NCBI RefSeq assembly: GCF_900109945.1
Contig: NZ_FOBX01000006.1
Location: 124,001 to 188,000, forward strand
Direction: 5' to 3'
DNA: 64,000 nucleotides
Source of the DNA: Bradyrhizobium sp. OK095
GTDB taxonomy: Bacteria > Pseudomonadota > Alphaproteobacteria > Rhizobiales > Xanthobacteraceae
A program made the position numbers and the translations under genes. Every line of letters starts with the position of its first letter. Position 1 is the stretch's first letter. The notes below the pieces were generated by a model that was not told the origin of the DNA, made no database searches, and saw only the letters and a program-made list of their open reading frames with translations. Shown here piece after piece: positions 9,749 through 17,881 of this stretch.

Positions 9749-10996
9749 CTAGACGTAATCGGCGAGCCGCAGTCCGGTGAACTGCCAGCGATGGTGCGGA
9801 TAGAAAAAGTTGCGATAAGTAATACGGCTGTGGTCTTCGGGAGTTGCCAGCGAGGAGCCACGCAGCACCAGCTGGTTGATCATGAACTTGCCGTTGTACT
9901 CGCCGAGCGCGCCTTCGATGGCGCGATAGCCGGGGTAGGGTGAGTATGAGCTGCGGGTCCACTGCCAGACGATGCCGAAGGCATCGTTGAGCTGGCCGGC
10001 GCGCACGGCGACCTCCCATTCCATCTCGGTCGGCAGATGCTTTCCGGCCCAGCGCGCGAACGCGTCGGCTTCGTAATAGCTGATGTGGCAGACAGGCGCG
10101 GCGGGATCGACCGGCTTGAGGCCGGCGAGCGTCATTACCTCCCATGCGCCATCGACCTCGCGCCAATGGCCCGGCGCCTGCCAGTCTTCCTTGCTGGCCG
10201 CGGCGAAGCCGTCCATCAACCAGAGCGTTGCCTTCGCGTAGCCGCCGTCGCGCATGAAGGCGAGCCACTCGGCGTTGGTGACGAGATTGCGGGCGACCTT
10301 GACGGGGCCGACGAGGGCACGGTGCGCCGGCTTCTCGTTGTCGAAATGAAAACTGTCGTCGACATGACCGACGGTATGGATGCCTTCGTTGAGCGTCAGC
10401 CAGTCGTCACCGGTGCGCGTCGCGGACGGGAAGCGCCAGTCCGGGTTGTAAGCCGGATAGACCGGGTTCTGTGCGAAGGCGTGCAGGATGTCGGTGAACA
10501 TCAATTCCTGATGCTGCTGCTCGTGATTGAGCCCGACCTCGACCAGCGGTGCCAGGGCCTGGAGCTTGTCTTCGCTGGTTTCGCGGAAGAATTTGACGAC
10601 CGCCGCATCGACATGGATGCGATAGGCCCCGACCTCGTTGGCGCTGGGACGGGTGATGTCACCACGATGATTGCGGGCATGACGGGGGCCGGCGCTGACG
10701 TAATAGGAATTGAACAGGAATGCGAAATCGGGATGGAAGGGCCGGTAGCCGGGGGCGTGCTCGCCGAGCAAAAATTGCTCCCAGAACCAGGTGGTGTGGG
10801 CCCGGTGCCATTTAGTGGGGCTCGCGTCCGGCATGGACTGGATCTGCTGGTCCTCCGGCGAGAGCGGGGCGGCCCGGCGCTCGGTCTCGTTGCGGACGGC
10901 GAGAAACGCGGCATCCAGCCGCCGGGCGAGGCTGCCCGGTTCAAAAGACGGTGACGAAAGCGGCGGACTGGCCGTAGCGGAGGCTTGTTTCGTCAC
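9749..10996 (-). CDS. egtB: ergothioneine biosynthesis sulfoxide synthase EgtB
   Basis: A 415-residue protein with an N-terminal DinB-like iron-binding domain (H-R-A-H-T-T-W-F-W-E near residue 66 and H-E-Q-Q-H-Q-E near residue 160) and a C-terminal FGE-sulfatase domain (L-P-T-E-M-E-W-E, then W-Q-W-T-R-S-S-Y and N-Q-L-V-L-R-G-S). EgtB couples hercynine to a thiol donor with O2 using Fe(II). I chose the GTG ending at 10996 because GGAG lies 8 bases upstream; the longest frame starts at a TTG ending at 11047 with no clear ribosome site. It is first in an egtBD operon and divergent from grxD. Confidence 0.93.
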   Translation of the reverse strand: MTKQASATASPPLSSPSFEPGSLARRLDAAFLAVRNETERRAAPLSPEDQQIQSMPDASPTKWHRAHTTWFWEQFLLGEHAPGYRPFHPDFAFLFNSYYVSAGPRHARNHRGDITRPSANEVGAYRIHVDAAVVKFFRETSEDKLQALAPLVEVGLNHEQQHQELMFTDILHAFAQNPVYPAYNPDWRFPSATRTGDDWLTLNEGIHTVGHVDDSFHFDNEKPAHRALVGPVKVARNLVTNAEWLAFMRDGGYAKATLWLMDGFAAASKEDWQAPGHWREVDGAWEVMTLAGLKPVDPAAPVCHISYYEADAFARWAGKHLPTEMEWEVAVRAGQLNDAFGIVWQWTRSSYSPYPGYRAIEGALGEYNGKFMINQLVLRGSSLATPEDHSRITYRNFFYPHHRWQFTGLRLADYV

Positions 10997-11193
10997 GTTT
11001 TTCTCCAGACAGGACAAGAGAACGTTGTTGGCGTTGCCAGGTTCCAAAACCGGGGTTCGTCCTAGATAGGGGCTCCGTTACGGTATGAAAGTCCTCCCCG
11101 GTGATGATATTCGTGCCATCATGTAATGGGCCCGGCGCCCTCAGGACCGCTCGCCGGACCAGCCATCCTTGGGCTGTTCGCCGCCATTTTACT

Positions 11194-11225
11194 TTGGATG
11201 CACAACGGTTTGGGCTACATATATA
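11194..11225 (+). promoter_or_regulatory. candidate promoter upstream of grxD
   Basis: TTGGAT (11194-11199) is followed by overlapping AT-rich -10 candidates TACATA (11216-11221, spacer 16) and TATATA (11220-11225, spacer 20) in otherwise GC-rich DNA, about 75 bp before the grxD ATG. This is the only sigma-70-like candidate I see in the egtB/grxD divergent region, which otherwise has no visible gene. Confidence 0.35.
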
Positions 11226-11299
11226 GGGAAGGATCGGGTTAAATCGGCTGAGCCGGCCCGAAGCAATTGTTGGGGGCTCCGCCCCAGAAGGACACGGAT

Positions 11300-11626
11300 A
11301 TGAGCATCGCGGAATTCATCGCCAACGAAGTCAAGTCGAACGACGTGGTTCTGTTCATGAAGGGCACGCCGCAATTTCCGCAGTGCGGTTTCTCCGGCCA
11401 GGTCGTCCAGATCCTCGACCACATCGGCGTCGGCTATAAGGGCCTCAACGTCCTCGAATCCGGCGAACTGCGCGACGGCATCAAGACTTTTTCGAACTGG
11501 CCGACGATCCCCCAGCTCTATGTCAAGGGCGAGTTTGTCGGCGGCTGCGACATCATCCGCGAGATGTTCCAGGCCGGCGAATTGCAGCAGCTGTTGTCCG
11601 AGAAGGGCGTTGCAGTCGCGGCCTGA
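11300..11626 (+). CDS. grxD: monothiol glutaredoxin GrxD (CGFS type)
   Basis: A 108-residue Grx4-type glutaredoxin with its active-site motif C29-G-F-S inside F-P-Q-C-G-F-S-G-Q. The glutathione-binding W-P-T-I-P-Q-L-Y and G-G-C-D-I segments follow. CGFS glutaredoxins carry and transfer [2Fe-2S] clusters and bind BolA. The frame extends twelve codons upstream, but AGAAGGA sits 8 bases before this ATG and the family begins here. The stop is followed after 3 bases by the macrodomain gene, so the two are translationally linked. Confidence 0.95.
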   Translation: MSIAEFIANEVKSNDVVLFMKGTPQFPQCGFSGQVVQILDHIGVGYKGLNVLESGELRDGIKTFSNWPTIPQLYVKGEFVGGCDIIREMFQAGELQQLLSEKGVAVAA

Positions 11627-11629
11627 TAA

Positions 11630-12181
11630 ATGACCTCGCTGTCGCGCCGCATTGGCGGTGCGGAGCTGGAGGTCATTGTTGCTGACATCACGACACTGAG
11701 CGTTGACGCCATCGTCAACGCGGCCAACACGTCGCTCCTTGGCGGGGGCGGCGTGGATGGTGCGATCCATCGGGCGGCCGGGCCAGACCTGGTGGCCGAA
11801 TGCCGTATGCTCCACGGTTGCAAGACGGGCGATGCCAAGATCACCAAAGGTTACCGGCTCAAGGCCGCGCATGTCATCCATACCGTCGGTCCGGTCTGGA
11901 ACGGCGGCACAATCGGCGAGGACGACCTGCTCGCCTCCTGCTATCGCCGTTCGATGGAGCTGTGCGGCAAGCACGGACTGACATCGGTGGCATTTCCGGC
12001 TATTTCGACCGGCATTTTCCGCTTTCCCGCCGACCGGGCCGCGAAGATTGCGATCCATACGACCATTGACGCTCTGCCGGCTGCGCCTTCGGTCGGCCAT
12101 GTCATATTTTGTTGCTTCTCCGAGGCAAGCGCCGCTCTCCACACGGACGTTTTGGCGCGCTACGGCAGCCCTTGTGCCTGA
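11630..12181 (+). CDS. macrodomain O-acetyl-ADP-ribose deacetylase-like protein
   Basis: A 183-residue single macrodomain (YmdB/MacroD type). The catalytic and ligand segments are intact: V-D-A-I-V-N-A-A-N-T-S-L-L-G-G-G-G-V-D-G, then H-T-V-G-P-V-W and the diphosphate loop F-P-A-I-S-T-G-I-F-R-F-P. These enzymes remove ADP-ribose from proteins or deacetylate O-acetyl-ADP-ribose in the cytoplasm. The start lies 3 bases after grxD. Linkage of an Fe-S glutaredoxin and a macrodomain may reflect stress physiology, which is inference. Confidence 0.92.
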   Translation: MTSLSRRIGGAELEVIVADITTLSVDAIVNAANTSLLGGGGVDGAIHRAAGPDLVAECRMLHGCKTGDAKITKGYRLKAAHVIHTVGPVWNGGTIGEDDLLASCYRRSMELCGKHGLTSVAFPAISTGIFRFPADRAAKIAIHTTIDALPAAPSVGHVIFCCFSEASAALHTDVLARYGSPCA

Positions 12182-12227
12182 TAACGGCGTCAGTACACTC
12201 CGCCCGCCCATGTTCCGGGGAGGGGAT

Positions 12228-13514
12228 ATGATTTTACGTTCTGGACTGCGCTCGTTCGCCTGCGGAGCGCTTGTATCGCTCGGCGCGATGTCATTCGTGC
12301 GCGCCGAGGGAACCTACGAGATTCCAGCCGGCGCGCATTTCAATCAGGAGAAGCTCGCCAAGATCAGCGAGTTCTTCAAGAACGAGGTCGCCACCGGCAA
12401 GATCGCCGGCGCAACCGTGCTGATCAAGCAGGGTGGCAAGCCGGTCTTCCGCGAAGCCTTCGGCGTGCAGGACGTCGCCAGCAAGGCGCCGATCACCGAC
12501 AAGACGATCTTCCGCCTGTTCTCGATGAGCAAGGCGATCACCTCGGTGGTCGCGGTGCAATTGATCGAGGACGGCAAGATCAAGCTCGACGATCCCGTCT
12601 CGAAATACATTCCTTCGTTTGCCAATGTGAAAGTCGGCGTCGAGAAGAAGGCCGATGACGGCACCAAGTCGCTCGAGCTCGTGCCGCCTGATCGCCCGAT
12701 GACGGTGCACGATTTGATGACGCACACGTCAGGCGTCACCTATGGCTTCTATGGCGATAGCCTGGTCCGCAAGGCTTATCGCGATGCCAATATCTATGCC
12801 GGCGATTTCGACCTCGCCGAGTTCGCCGAGCGCATCGCAAAATTGCCGCTGCACAATCAGCCTGGCGCATTGTGGCAATACGGCCATTCCACCGACATTT
12901 TGGCGCGCGTCATGGAGATCGCGGCCGGCAAGCCGCTGATCGACATCGAGCGGGAGAAACTGCTCGATCCCCTCGGCATGGTCGACACCGGCTTTTTCGT
13001 CACCGCTCCCGAGAAGCAGAAGCTGCTGGCGCAGCCGGTGCCGAACGACAGCGATTTCCGGGTCGGCCGGATCAACGATCCGACCGTCGTCAAGAAGATC
13101 CAGTTCGCAAGCGGCGGCATGGTTACGACCATGGCTGACTATGAGCGCTTCACGCAGATGCTGCTCAACGGCGGTACCCTCGACGGCAAGACGATCCTAA
13201 AGCCCGAGACGTTCAAGCTGATGACGACCGACCAGATTGGTCCGGGCTCCGGCGTCGATCGCGATTATTTCTACTTCCCGGGCGACGGCTTCGGCTTCGG
13301 CCTCGGCCTCGCGGTCCGCACTGACCCCGGCAACGCAAAACCGCCGCCGCCAGGGGATCTCGGGGAATTGAAATGGGACGGCGCCTCCGGCTGCTATTTC
13401 GTGATCGACCCCAAGCAGGACATGTTCTTTGTCCTGCTGGAGCAGACCCCGACCGAGCGCCAGCGCGTGCAGCGGACATTGAAGCAGTTGGTCTATGAAG
13501 CCATGGAGAAGTGA
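12228..13514 (+). CDS. periplasmic serine hydrolase of the beta-lactamase/esterase fold (copy 1)
   Basis: A 428-residue exported protein: signal peptide residues 1-26 (ending S-F-V-R-A before E-G-T-Y), then a beta-lactamase-related domain. The nucleophile motif S-x-x-K is S99-M-S-K102, the Tyr motif is Y218-G-H, and W-D-G-A-S-G stands where class C enzymes have K-T-G. This set fits class C-like esterases and peptidases better than true beta-lactamases. The frame is open upstream across the macrodomain gene, but GGGGAGGGG directly precedes the ATG at 12228. The stop is one base before a paralogous gene, so the pair is an operon born by duplication. Confidence 0.88.
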   Translation: MILRSGLRSFACGALVSLGAMSFVRAEGTYEIPAGAHFNQEKLAKISEFFKNEVATGKIAGATVLIKQGGKPVFREAFGVQDVASKAPITDKTIFRLFSMSKAITSVVAVQLIEDGKIKLDDPVSKYIPSFANVKVGVEKKADDGTKSLELVPPDRPMTVHDLMTHTSGVTYGFYGDSLVRKAYRDANIYAGDFDLAEFAERIAKLPLHNQPGALWQYGHSTDILARVMEIAAGKPLIDIEREKLLDPLGMVDTGFFVTAPEKQKLLAQPVPNDSDFRVGRINDPTVVKKIQFASGGMVTTMADYERFTQMLLNGGTLDGKTILKPETFKLMTTDQIGPGSGVDRDYFYFPGDGFGFGLGLAVRTDPGNAKPPPPGDLGELKWDGASGCYFVIDPKQDMFFVLLEQTPTERQRVQRTLKQLVYEAMEK

Positions 13515-13515
13515 C

Positions 13516-14778
13516 ATGAACGGGCGCCGCGTGCTGATCGCGGCGCTCGTTCTTCTGTTCGGCGTCGTCGGTGTGCAAGCGGGCTCCGAGCAGCGCGCCC
13601 ACAATATTTCGCAAGAAGGCCTGGCAAAGGTTTCCGACTACATCCGGAACGAGGTCGCGACCGGGAAGATTCCGGGGGCCATTCTGTTGCTCCAGCAGCA
13701 CGGCAAGCCGGTCTATTACGAGAATTTCGGTGTCCGCGACGTCGCGACCGAGATATCGATGAGCGCAGATACCATCTTCCGGCTCTATTCAATGTCGAAG
13801 CCGATCACATCAGTCATGGCGATGATGCTGGTCGAGGAGGGCAAGCTCTCGCTCGACGATCCCGTCTCCAGATACATTCCCGCCTTCGCCGGCATGAAGG
13901 TCGGCGTCGAAAAGAAGGCCGAGGACGGTAAGATCGCGCTTGCGCTCGAAGCGCTCGAGCATTCTATCACAATCAAGGATCTGCTCCGCCATACCGCAGG
14001 GCTGCCGTACGGCTATTACGGCGGAGAGTTGGTGAACAAGCTTTATGCCGACGCGGGTCTCTTCAACAACGGCGATTCGACCAATGCCGAGTTCGTCGCG
14101 AAGATCACTGCGTTGCCGCTCGCCGAACAGCCCGGCACGAAGTGGGATTACGGCCACGCCACCGATGTGCTCGGCCGCATCGTCGAGGTGATCTCGGGAA
14201 AGACGCTGCTCCAGTTCGAGAAGGAGCGGCTGCTCGATCCACTCGGCATGACCGAGACCGCGTTCTTCGTCGCCGATCCCGCCAAATTCCCACGCATTGC
14301 CGAGCCGATGCCGGGGGACCGCAACATCAATCCGACGACGCAGGTTCGCGATATCAGGCGGCCGGTGAAGTGGGAGTCGGGCGGCGGCGGCATGGTCGGT
14401 ACTGTCGGCGATTACGCCCGGTTCGCGCAGATGCTGCTGAACGGCGGCAGCTATGACGGCCGGCGTTACCTCAAGCCCGAGACCATCGCGCTGATGGCAT
14501 CGGACCATATCGGGCCCGAGACCAAGATCGCACGCGACCAGAACTATTATCCGGGCGCAACCAGCGGCTTCGGTCTCGGTTTTGCCGTGCGCACCTCCGT
14601 GCCGCCGGCGACCTCCTGGCCGCTCGGCGAGTATCGCTGGGACGGCGTCGGGGGCACGTTCTTCTTCATCGATCCCGAAGACGATCTGTTCGGGGTCTTC
14701 ATGGTGCAGACGCCGTCGCAGCGCGGCCGGATACAACTGGCGCTGAAGACGCTGATCTATCAGGCGATGGGGCGGTGA
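13516..14778 (+). CDS. periplasmic serine hydrolase of the beta-lactamase/esterase fold (copy 2)
   Basis: A 420-residue paralogue of the preceding protein with a signal peptide (residues 1-22, ending V-Q-A-G), S-x-x-K at S92-M-S-K95, the Y212-G-H motif and W-D-G-V-G-G. Long stretches match copy 1, for example N-E-V-A-T-G-K-I, L-D-D-P-V-S and E-R/K-L-L-D-P-L-G-M. The ATG at 13516 follows the previous stop by one base, implying coupled translation. Substrate is unknown; cell-wall peptides, beta-lactams or carboxyl esters are all possible for the fold. The stop abuts the stop of the convergent threonine aldolase-like gene with no bases between. Confidence 0.88.
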   Translation: MNGRRVLIAALVLLFGVVGVQAGSEQRAHNISQEGLAKVSDYIRNEVATGKIPGAILLLQQHGKPVYYENFGVRDVATEISMSADTIFRLYSMSKPITSVMAMMLVEEGKLSLDDPVSRYIPAFAGMKVGVEKKAEDGKIALALEALEHSITIKDLLRHTAGLPYGYYGGELVNKLYADAGLFNNGDSTNAEFVAKITALPLAEQPGTKWDYGHATDVLGRIVEVISGKTLLQFEKERLLDPLGMTETAFFVADPAKFPRIAEPMPGDRNINPTTQVRDIRRPVKWESGGGGMVGTVGDYARFAQMLLNGGSYDGRRYLKPETIALMASDHIGPETKIARDQNYYPGATSGFGLGFAVRTSVPPATSWPLGEYRWDGVGGTFFFIDPEDDLFGVFMVQTPSQRGRIQLALKTLIYQAMGR

Positions 14779-15861
14779 CTACGCCCCGCGCACGATCTCG
14801 CGCACGTAGCCGATCATCTCCTCGACTTGGCCCGCATTGACGTCGAGATGGGTGCAGGCGCGGATGCGGCCGTCCATCATCGCGAGCGTGACGCCGCGCT
14901 GGCGCAACGCTGCGACCATCTTGTCGCCGGCAATTCCGGCGCCATCGGGTTTGAAGAACACGAGGTTGGTCTCGGGTTCCTGCACCTCGACACCTGCGAT
15001 CTGCGACAGCCCGCGGGCGAGCGCGCGCGCATTGGCGTGATCGTCGGCGAGGCGATCGACGTGATGATCGAGCGCGTAGATGCAGGCGGCCGCGCAGATC
15101 CCGGCCTGCCGCATCGAGCCGCCGAGACGCTGCTTCCACTGCCACACCGCATCGATGAAGGCGCGCGAGCCCGCAAGCACGCCGCCGATTGGCGCGCCCA
15201 GGCCCTTGGAGAAATCGATCCAGGCCGAATCCCAGCCCGCGGTCATGTCGCGCGGGGAGATGCCGCTCGCGACGGTCGCGTTCAGAAGGCGCGCGCCGTC
15301 CATGTGGGTGACGAGACCATGTTGTTTGGCGATCGCGACGATCTCGTCGAGCGCGGCCTTCTTCCAGATCGTGCCACCGCCGATATTGGCGGTCTGCTCG
15401 ACGCTGACGACCGTCTGCGCCGCTTGGTAGCGCGTGCGCGGATGTAGTGCCTTGCGAAAGGTCTCCGGCGTGAACTGGCCGTCGGCGCCCTTGAGCTGTG
15501 TCACCTGAAAACCGCCGATCGCGGCATGCGCGCCGCCTTCGCGGGCGATGATGTGTGCGCTCTCATGCGCCAGGATCTCGTCGCCGGGACGGCAATGCAC
15601 CAGCGTCGCGGTGACGTTGCACATCGTGCCCGAGGGCATGTAGACGGCGGCTTCCTTGCCGAGCAAATCCGCCACGCGCTCGCACAGCGTATTCACGGTC
15701 GGGTCGTCGCCGACCTGCTCGTCGCCGACCTCCGCCCGCGCCATCGCCTCGCGCATCGCAGCCGTTGGCTTGGTCTGCGTGTCCGAGAGCAGATTGATGC
15801 GCACCGGCGGCGTCTTGGGATCGATCGGAGGAGGGGTGTAGAGCATGGCTGATCTCGTCAT
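14779..15861 (-). CDS. threonine aldolase / beta-eliminating lyase family PLP enzyme
   Basis: A 360-residue fold-type I PLP enzyme. The family opening N-L-L-S-D-T-Q-T-K-P-T, the V-Y-M-P-S-G-T-M-C-N cofactor loop, H-M-D-G-A-R-L-L-N-A with the PLP Asp, and the Schiff-base Lys in D-F-S-K-G-L-G-A-P-I-G are all present. Low-specificity L-threonine aldolases cleave L-threonine/allo-threonine to glycine and acetaldehyde. Start choice lies between ATGs ending at 15861 and 15846; neither has a strong ribosome site. The longer open frame to 15990 has no family similarity. Confidence 0.88.
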   Translation of the reverse strand: MTRSAMLYTPPPIDPKTPPVRINLLSDTQTKPTAAMREAMARAEVGDEQVGDDPTVNTLCERVADLLGKEAAVYMPSGTMCNVTATLVHCRPGDEILAHESAHIIAREGGAHAAIGGFQVTQLKGADGQFTPETFRKALHPRTRYQAAQTVVSVEQTANIGGGTIWKKAALDEIVAIAKQHGLVTHMDGARLLNATVASGISPRDMTAGWDSAWIDFSKGLGAPIGGVLAGSRAFIDAVWQWKQRLGGSMRQAGICAAACIYALDHHVDRLADDHANARALARGLSQIAGVEVQEPETNLVFFKPDGAGIAGDKMVAALRQRGVTLAMMDGRIRACTHLDVNAGQVEEMIGYVREIVRGA

Positions 15862-15908
15862 CTGGTCGAACAATGCGACGTATTGCGTGCGTGTCCTGAT
15901 GACCTGTA

Positions 15909-16124
15909 CTAGCCACGAGAACGTTGAGCGACGCGCAGTCGCGCGGCGAGGAGGATTTCGTCTGGGGTGTCCGCCGTGAAGATATTGCAATCTGGCTGGG
16001 CGAACAGCCCCTGATATCGGCAGAGCTGCTCATCGCGGGAGGGGGTCTCCCACGTTCGAAGCGCTGCTTCGGTCGGCGCTGCCGAAGGCAGAGTGTTGGC
16101 GAACTGGTCGTCCATGCGAGACAT
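15909..16124 (-). CDS. small hypothetical protein
   Basis: A 71-residue open frame on the same strand as rpsD and the aldolase-like gene, in a gap otherwise empty of genes (15862-16192). The composition is balanced (F-A-N-T-L-P-S-A-A-P-T-E, then C-R-Y-Q-G-L-F, then T-P-D-E-I-L-L-A-A-R-L-R), unlike the Arg/Pro/Ala-rich shadow frames elsewhere. No family is recognised and the ribosome site is weak. It starts just beyond the rpsD terminator, so it would need its own promoter. An ATG three codons further in (ending 16115) is also possible. Confidence 0.45.
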   Translation of the reverse strand: MSRMDDQFANTLPSAAPTEAALRTWETPSRDEQLCRYQGLFAQPDCNIFTADTPDEILLAARLRVAQRSRG

Positions 16125-16140
16125 CGATGACACGCTACCA

Positions 16141-16171
16141 AACAAAAAGGCCCCAGAAAACTGGGGCCTTT
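16141..16171 (-). terminator. rho-independent terminator of rpsD
   Basis: A stem AAAGGCCCCAG / CTGGGGCCTTT (16146-16156 and 16161-16171) with a four-base loop lies 22 bases past the rpsD stop on the minus strand. It is followed on that strand by TTTTTGTT, a clear intrinsic terminator. Confidence 0.92.
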
Positions 16172-16192
16172 GAGCAATGGAACGCGGAGATA

Positions 16193-16810
16193 TCAGCGCG
16201 AATAGAATTCGACGACCAGATGCGGCTCCATCTGCACCGGGAACGGCACGTCGGAGAGGTGGGGGATGCGCACGTATTTCGCGGTCATCTTGCCGTGGTC
16301 GACTTCGAGATAATCGGGGGTGTCACGCTCGGGGAGCTGGCTGGCTTCGAGGACGTGGGCGAGCTGCTTGGAGGCTTCCTTGACCTCGATCACGTCGCCG
16401 ATCTTGACCAGATAGCTCGAGATGTTGACCTTGCGGCCGTTCACCTTGACGTGGCCGTGGTTGATGAACTGGCGCGCGGCGAAGATCGTCGAGACGAACT
16501 TGGCGCGGTACACGACCGCGTCGAGACGGCGCTCGAGCAGGCCGATCAGGTTCTCGCCGGTGTCACCCTTGAGGCGGCTGGCCTCGACATAGATGCTGTG
16601 GAACTGGCGCTCGCTGATGTTGGCGTAGTAGCCCTTCAGCTTCTGCTTGGCGCGCAGCTGCACGCCGAAGTCGGAGAGCTTGCCCTTGCGGCGCTGACCG
16701 TGCTGGCCGGGGCCGTATTCGCGGCGGTTGACGGGGCTCTTCGGGCGGCCCCAGATGTTCTGGCCCATACGGCGGTCGAGTTTGTACTTGGCTTCACTGC
16801 GCTTAGTCAT
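16193..16810 (-). CDS. rpsD: 30S ribosomal protein S4
   Basis: A 205-residue S4 protein, standard bacterial length. The start M-T-K-R-S-E-A-K-Y-K-L-D-R-R-M-G, the loop Y-G-P-G-Q-H-G-Q-R-R, and the S4 RNA-binding domain (R-L-D-A-V-V-Y-R, R-Q-F-I-N-H-G-H-V-K-V-N-G) are canonical. S4 binds 16S rRNA early in small-subunit assembly. As in other alphaproteobacteria it stands alone rather than in the S11-S13 operon. A strong terminator follows it. Confidence 0.99.
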   Translation of the reverse strand: MTKRSEAKYKLDRRMGQNIWGRPKSPVNRREYGPGQHGQRRKGKLSDFGVQLRAKQKLKGYYANISERQFHSIYVEASRLKGDTGENLIGLLERRLDAVVYRAKFVSTIFAARQFINHGHVKVNGRKVNISSYLVKIGDVIEVKEASKQLAHVLEASQLPERDTPDYLEVDHGKMTAKYVRIPHLSDVPFPVQMEPHLVVEFYSR

Positions 16811-16929
16811 CGCGTCCTCGAGAGGTTCATGGTTTGAGGAAACGCGCCCTCCTGTGTGACGGGCAAGCCCGGCACTGACAGGTCCGATCCCAAAGCTTAA
16901 GGGAGTGGACCACGGGTCGCGAAACGCTT

Positions 16930-16951
16930 CGCGGGCCGAAATCGGCCCGCG
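16930..16951. terminator. strong hairpin between the acyltransferase-domain gene and rpsD
   Basis: CGCGGGCCG and CGGCCCGCG pair perfectly around AAAT. On the minus strand it lies 57 bases past the stop of the E2-like gene and 120 bases before rpsD. There is no run of T after it, so it may be a transcript-end stabiliser, a weak terminator or part of the rpsD leader. Confidence 0.45.
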
Positions 16952-17007
16952 AGCAAGCGGCTTTTAGGGGAGTTTGGGGTTCGCTGTCAATGCGAATGGC
17001 CCCGGAA

Positions 17008-17775
17008 TCAGGTCCCGACCGCCCGGATCGGCTTTGACCCCGCTGCCCGTAATTCGGCAGCGATTTCAGTATTCAGGATCTGTTCCAGCCGGGTCAGGAC
17101 CCGGGCGATGGGGGCAGCATCGGTAACCCGGTGGTCCCAGCGGATCACGACATGGATGGTCTGGTCCGGCTCGACCACCCCATAGCTGACGATGTAGGGG
17201 CCGGGGGTGATCGGGTGGAGCTCGCCACCGCCATAGGCAGCTACCGAACTCACCGCAAAACTGCCGAACCAATTGCCGCGCTGGCGGCCGAAATTCAGCC
17301 CGATCGCCCAGGACAGGCGCCGCAGCGGCAGCGGCAGGCGGGTCGCCCGCATGATCTTGCGGAACATCGGGATTTCATCGATCGGTGCCGTCTTGGCGTG
17401 CCGGATCTCGGCATCGATCGCGGCCAGCACCATGGCCTCGGGGCCTGCGATTCGCTGCAGCAGCACGCATTCCTCACCGTCCTCGACCCGGGCGATGGCG
17501 ACCGAGGCTACGCTCTTCGGCAGCTCGTAGAGCGACGGCCAGGGCCATTTGGCATAGACGGTGCGCAGGACCGGCTCGTCCCTGGCGACCAGGGCGAAGG
17601 CCTTGACGAACATCGCGGCCCAGCCGGCGGGCGCCATCGCGCCCGCGCGGGCCTCCAGCAGGGGGCGGATATTGAGCGAACGGGAGAGTGAGACGAACGG
17701 CACGTCCATCGACGCGCGCATGAGATCGATAATCAGGCGGCGCGGCAGCGAAATGGTCTTGGCTTTCCCGCGCAT
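17008..17775 (-). CDS. stand-alone 2-oxoacid dehydrogenase E2-type acyltransferase domain protein
   Basis: A 255-residue protein resembling only the catalytic domain of dihydrolipoyl acyltransferases. The active-site region near the C-terminus reads W-D-H-R-V-T-D-A-A-P, corresponding to the H-R-x-x-D-G motif with Gly replaced by Ala. There is no lipoyl domain and no E1-binding domain, and no dehydrogenase genes are nearby, so it is unlikely to be part of an ordinary pyruvate-type complex. The frame is open upstream, but that part overlaps the cupin gene, so the ATG ending at 17775 is preferred. Acyl donor and acceptor are unknown. Confidence 0.72.
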   Translation of the reverse strand: MRGKAKTISLPRRLIIDLMRASMDVPFVSLSRSLNIRPLLEARAGAMAPAGWAAMFVKAFALVARDEPVLRTVYAKWPWPSLYELPKSVASVAIARVEDGEECVLLQRIAGPEAMVLAAIDAEIRHAKTAPIDEIPMFRKIMRATRLPLPLRRLSWAIGLNFGRQRGNWFGSFAVSSVAAYGGGELHPITPGPYIVSYGVVEPDQTIHVVIRWDHRVTDAAPIARVLTRLEQILNTEIAAELRAAGSKPIRAVGT

Positions 17776-17881
17776 CGCGCTTCGGTTCCCGAGGATTAAA
17801 ATCTGTGCAGCGAGCGGGTTCCCCGCTCGCCGCTTGCTGTAGCACGAACCAACCCGCTTGGGGCCGGTCGGTTCGGCCTTA

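Noticed and set aside
12228..14778. True class C beta-lactamase resistance genes
   Set aside because: The K-T-G motif is replaced by W-D-G and the Tyr motif is Y-G-H, which fits esterase/peptidase relatives; no ampR-like regulator is adjacent.
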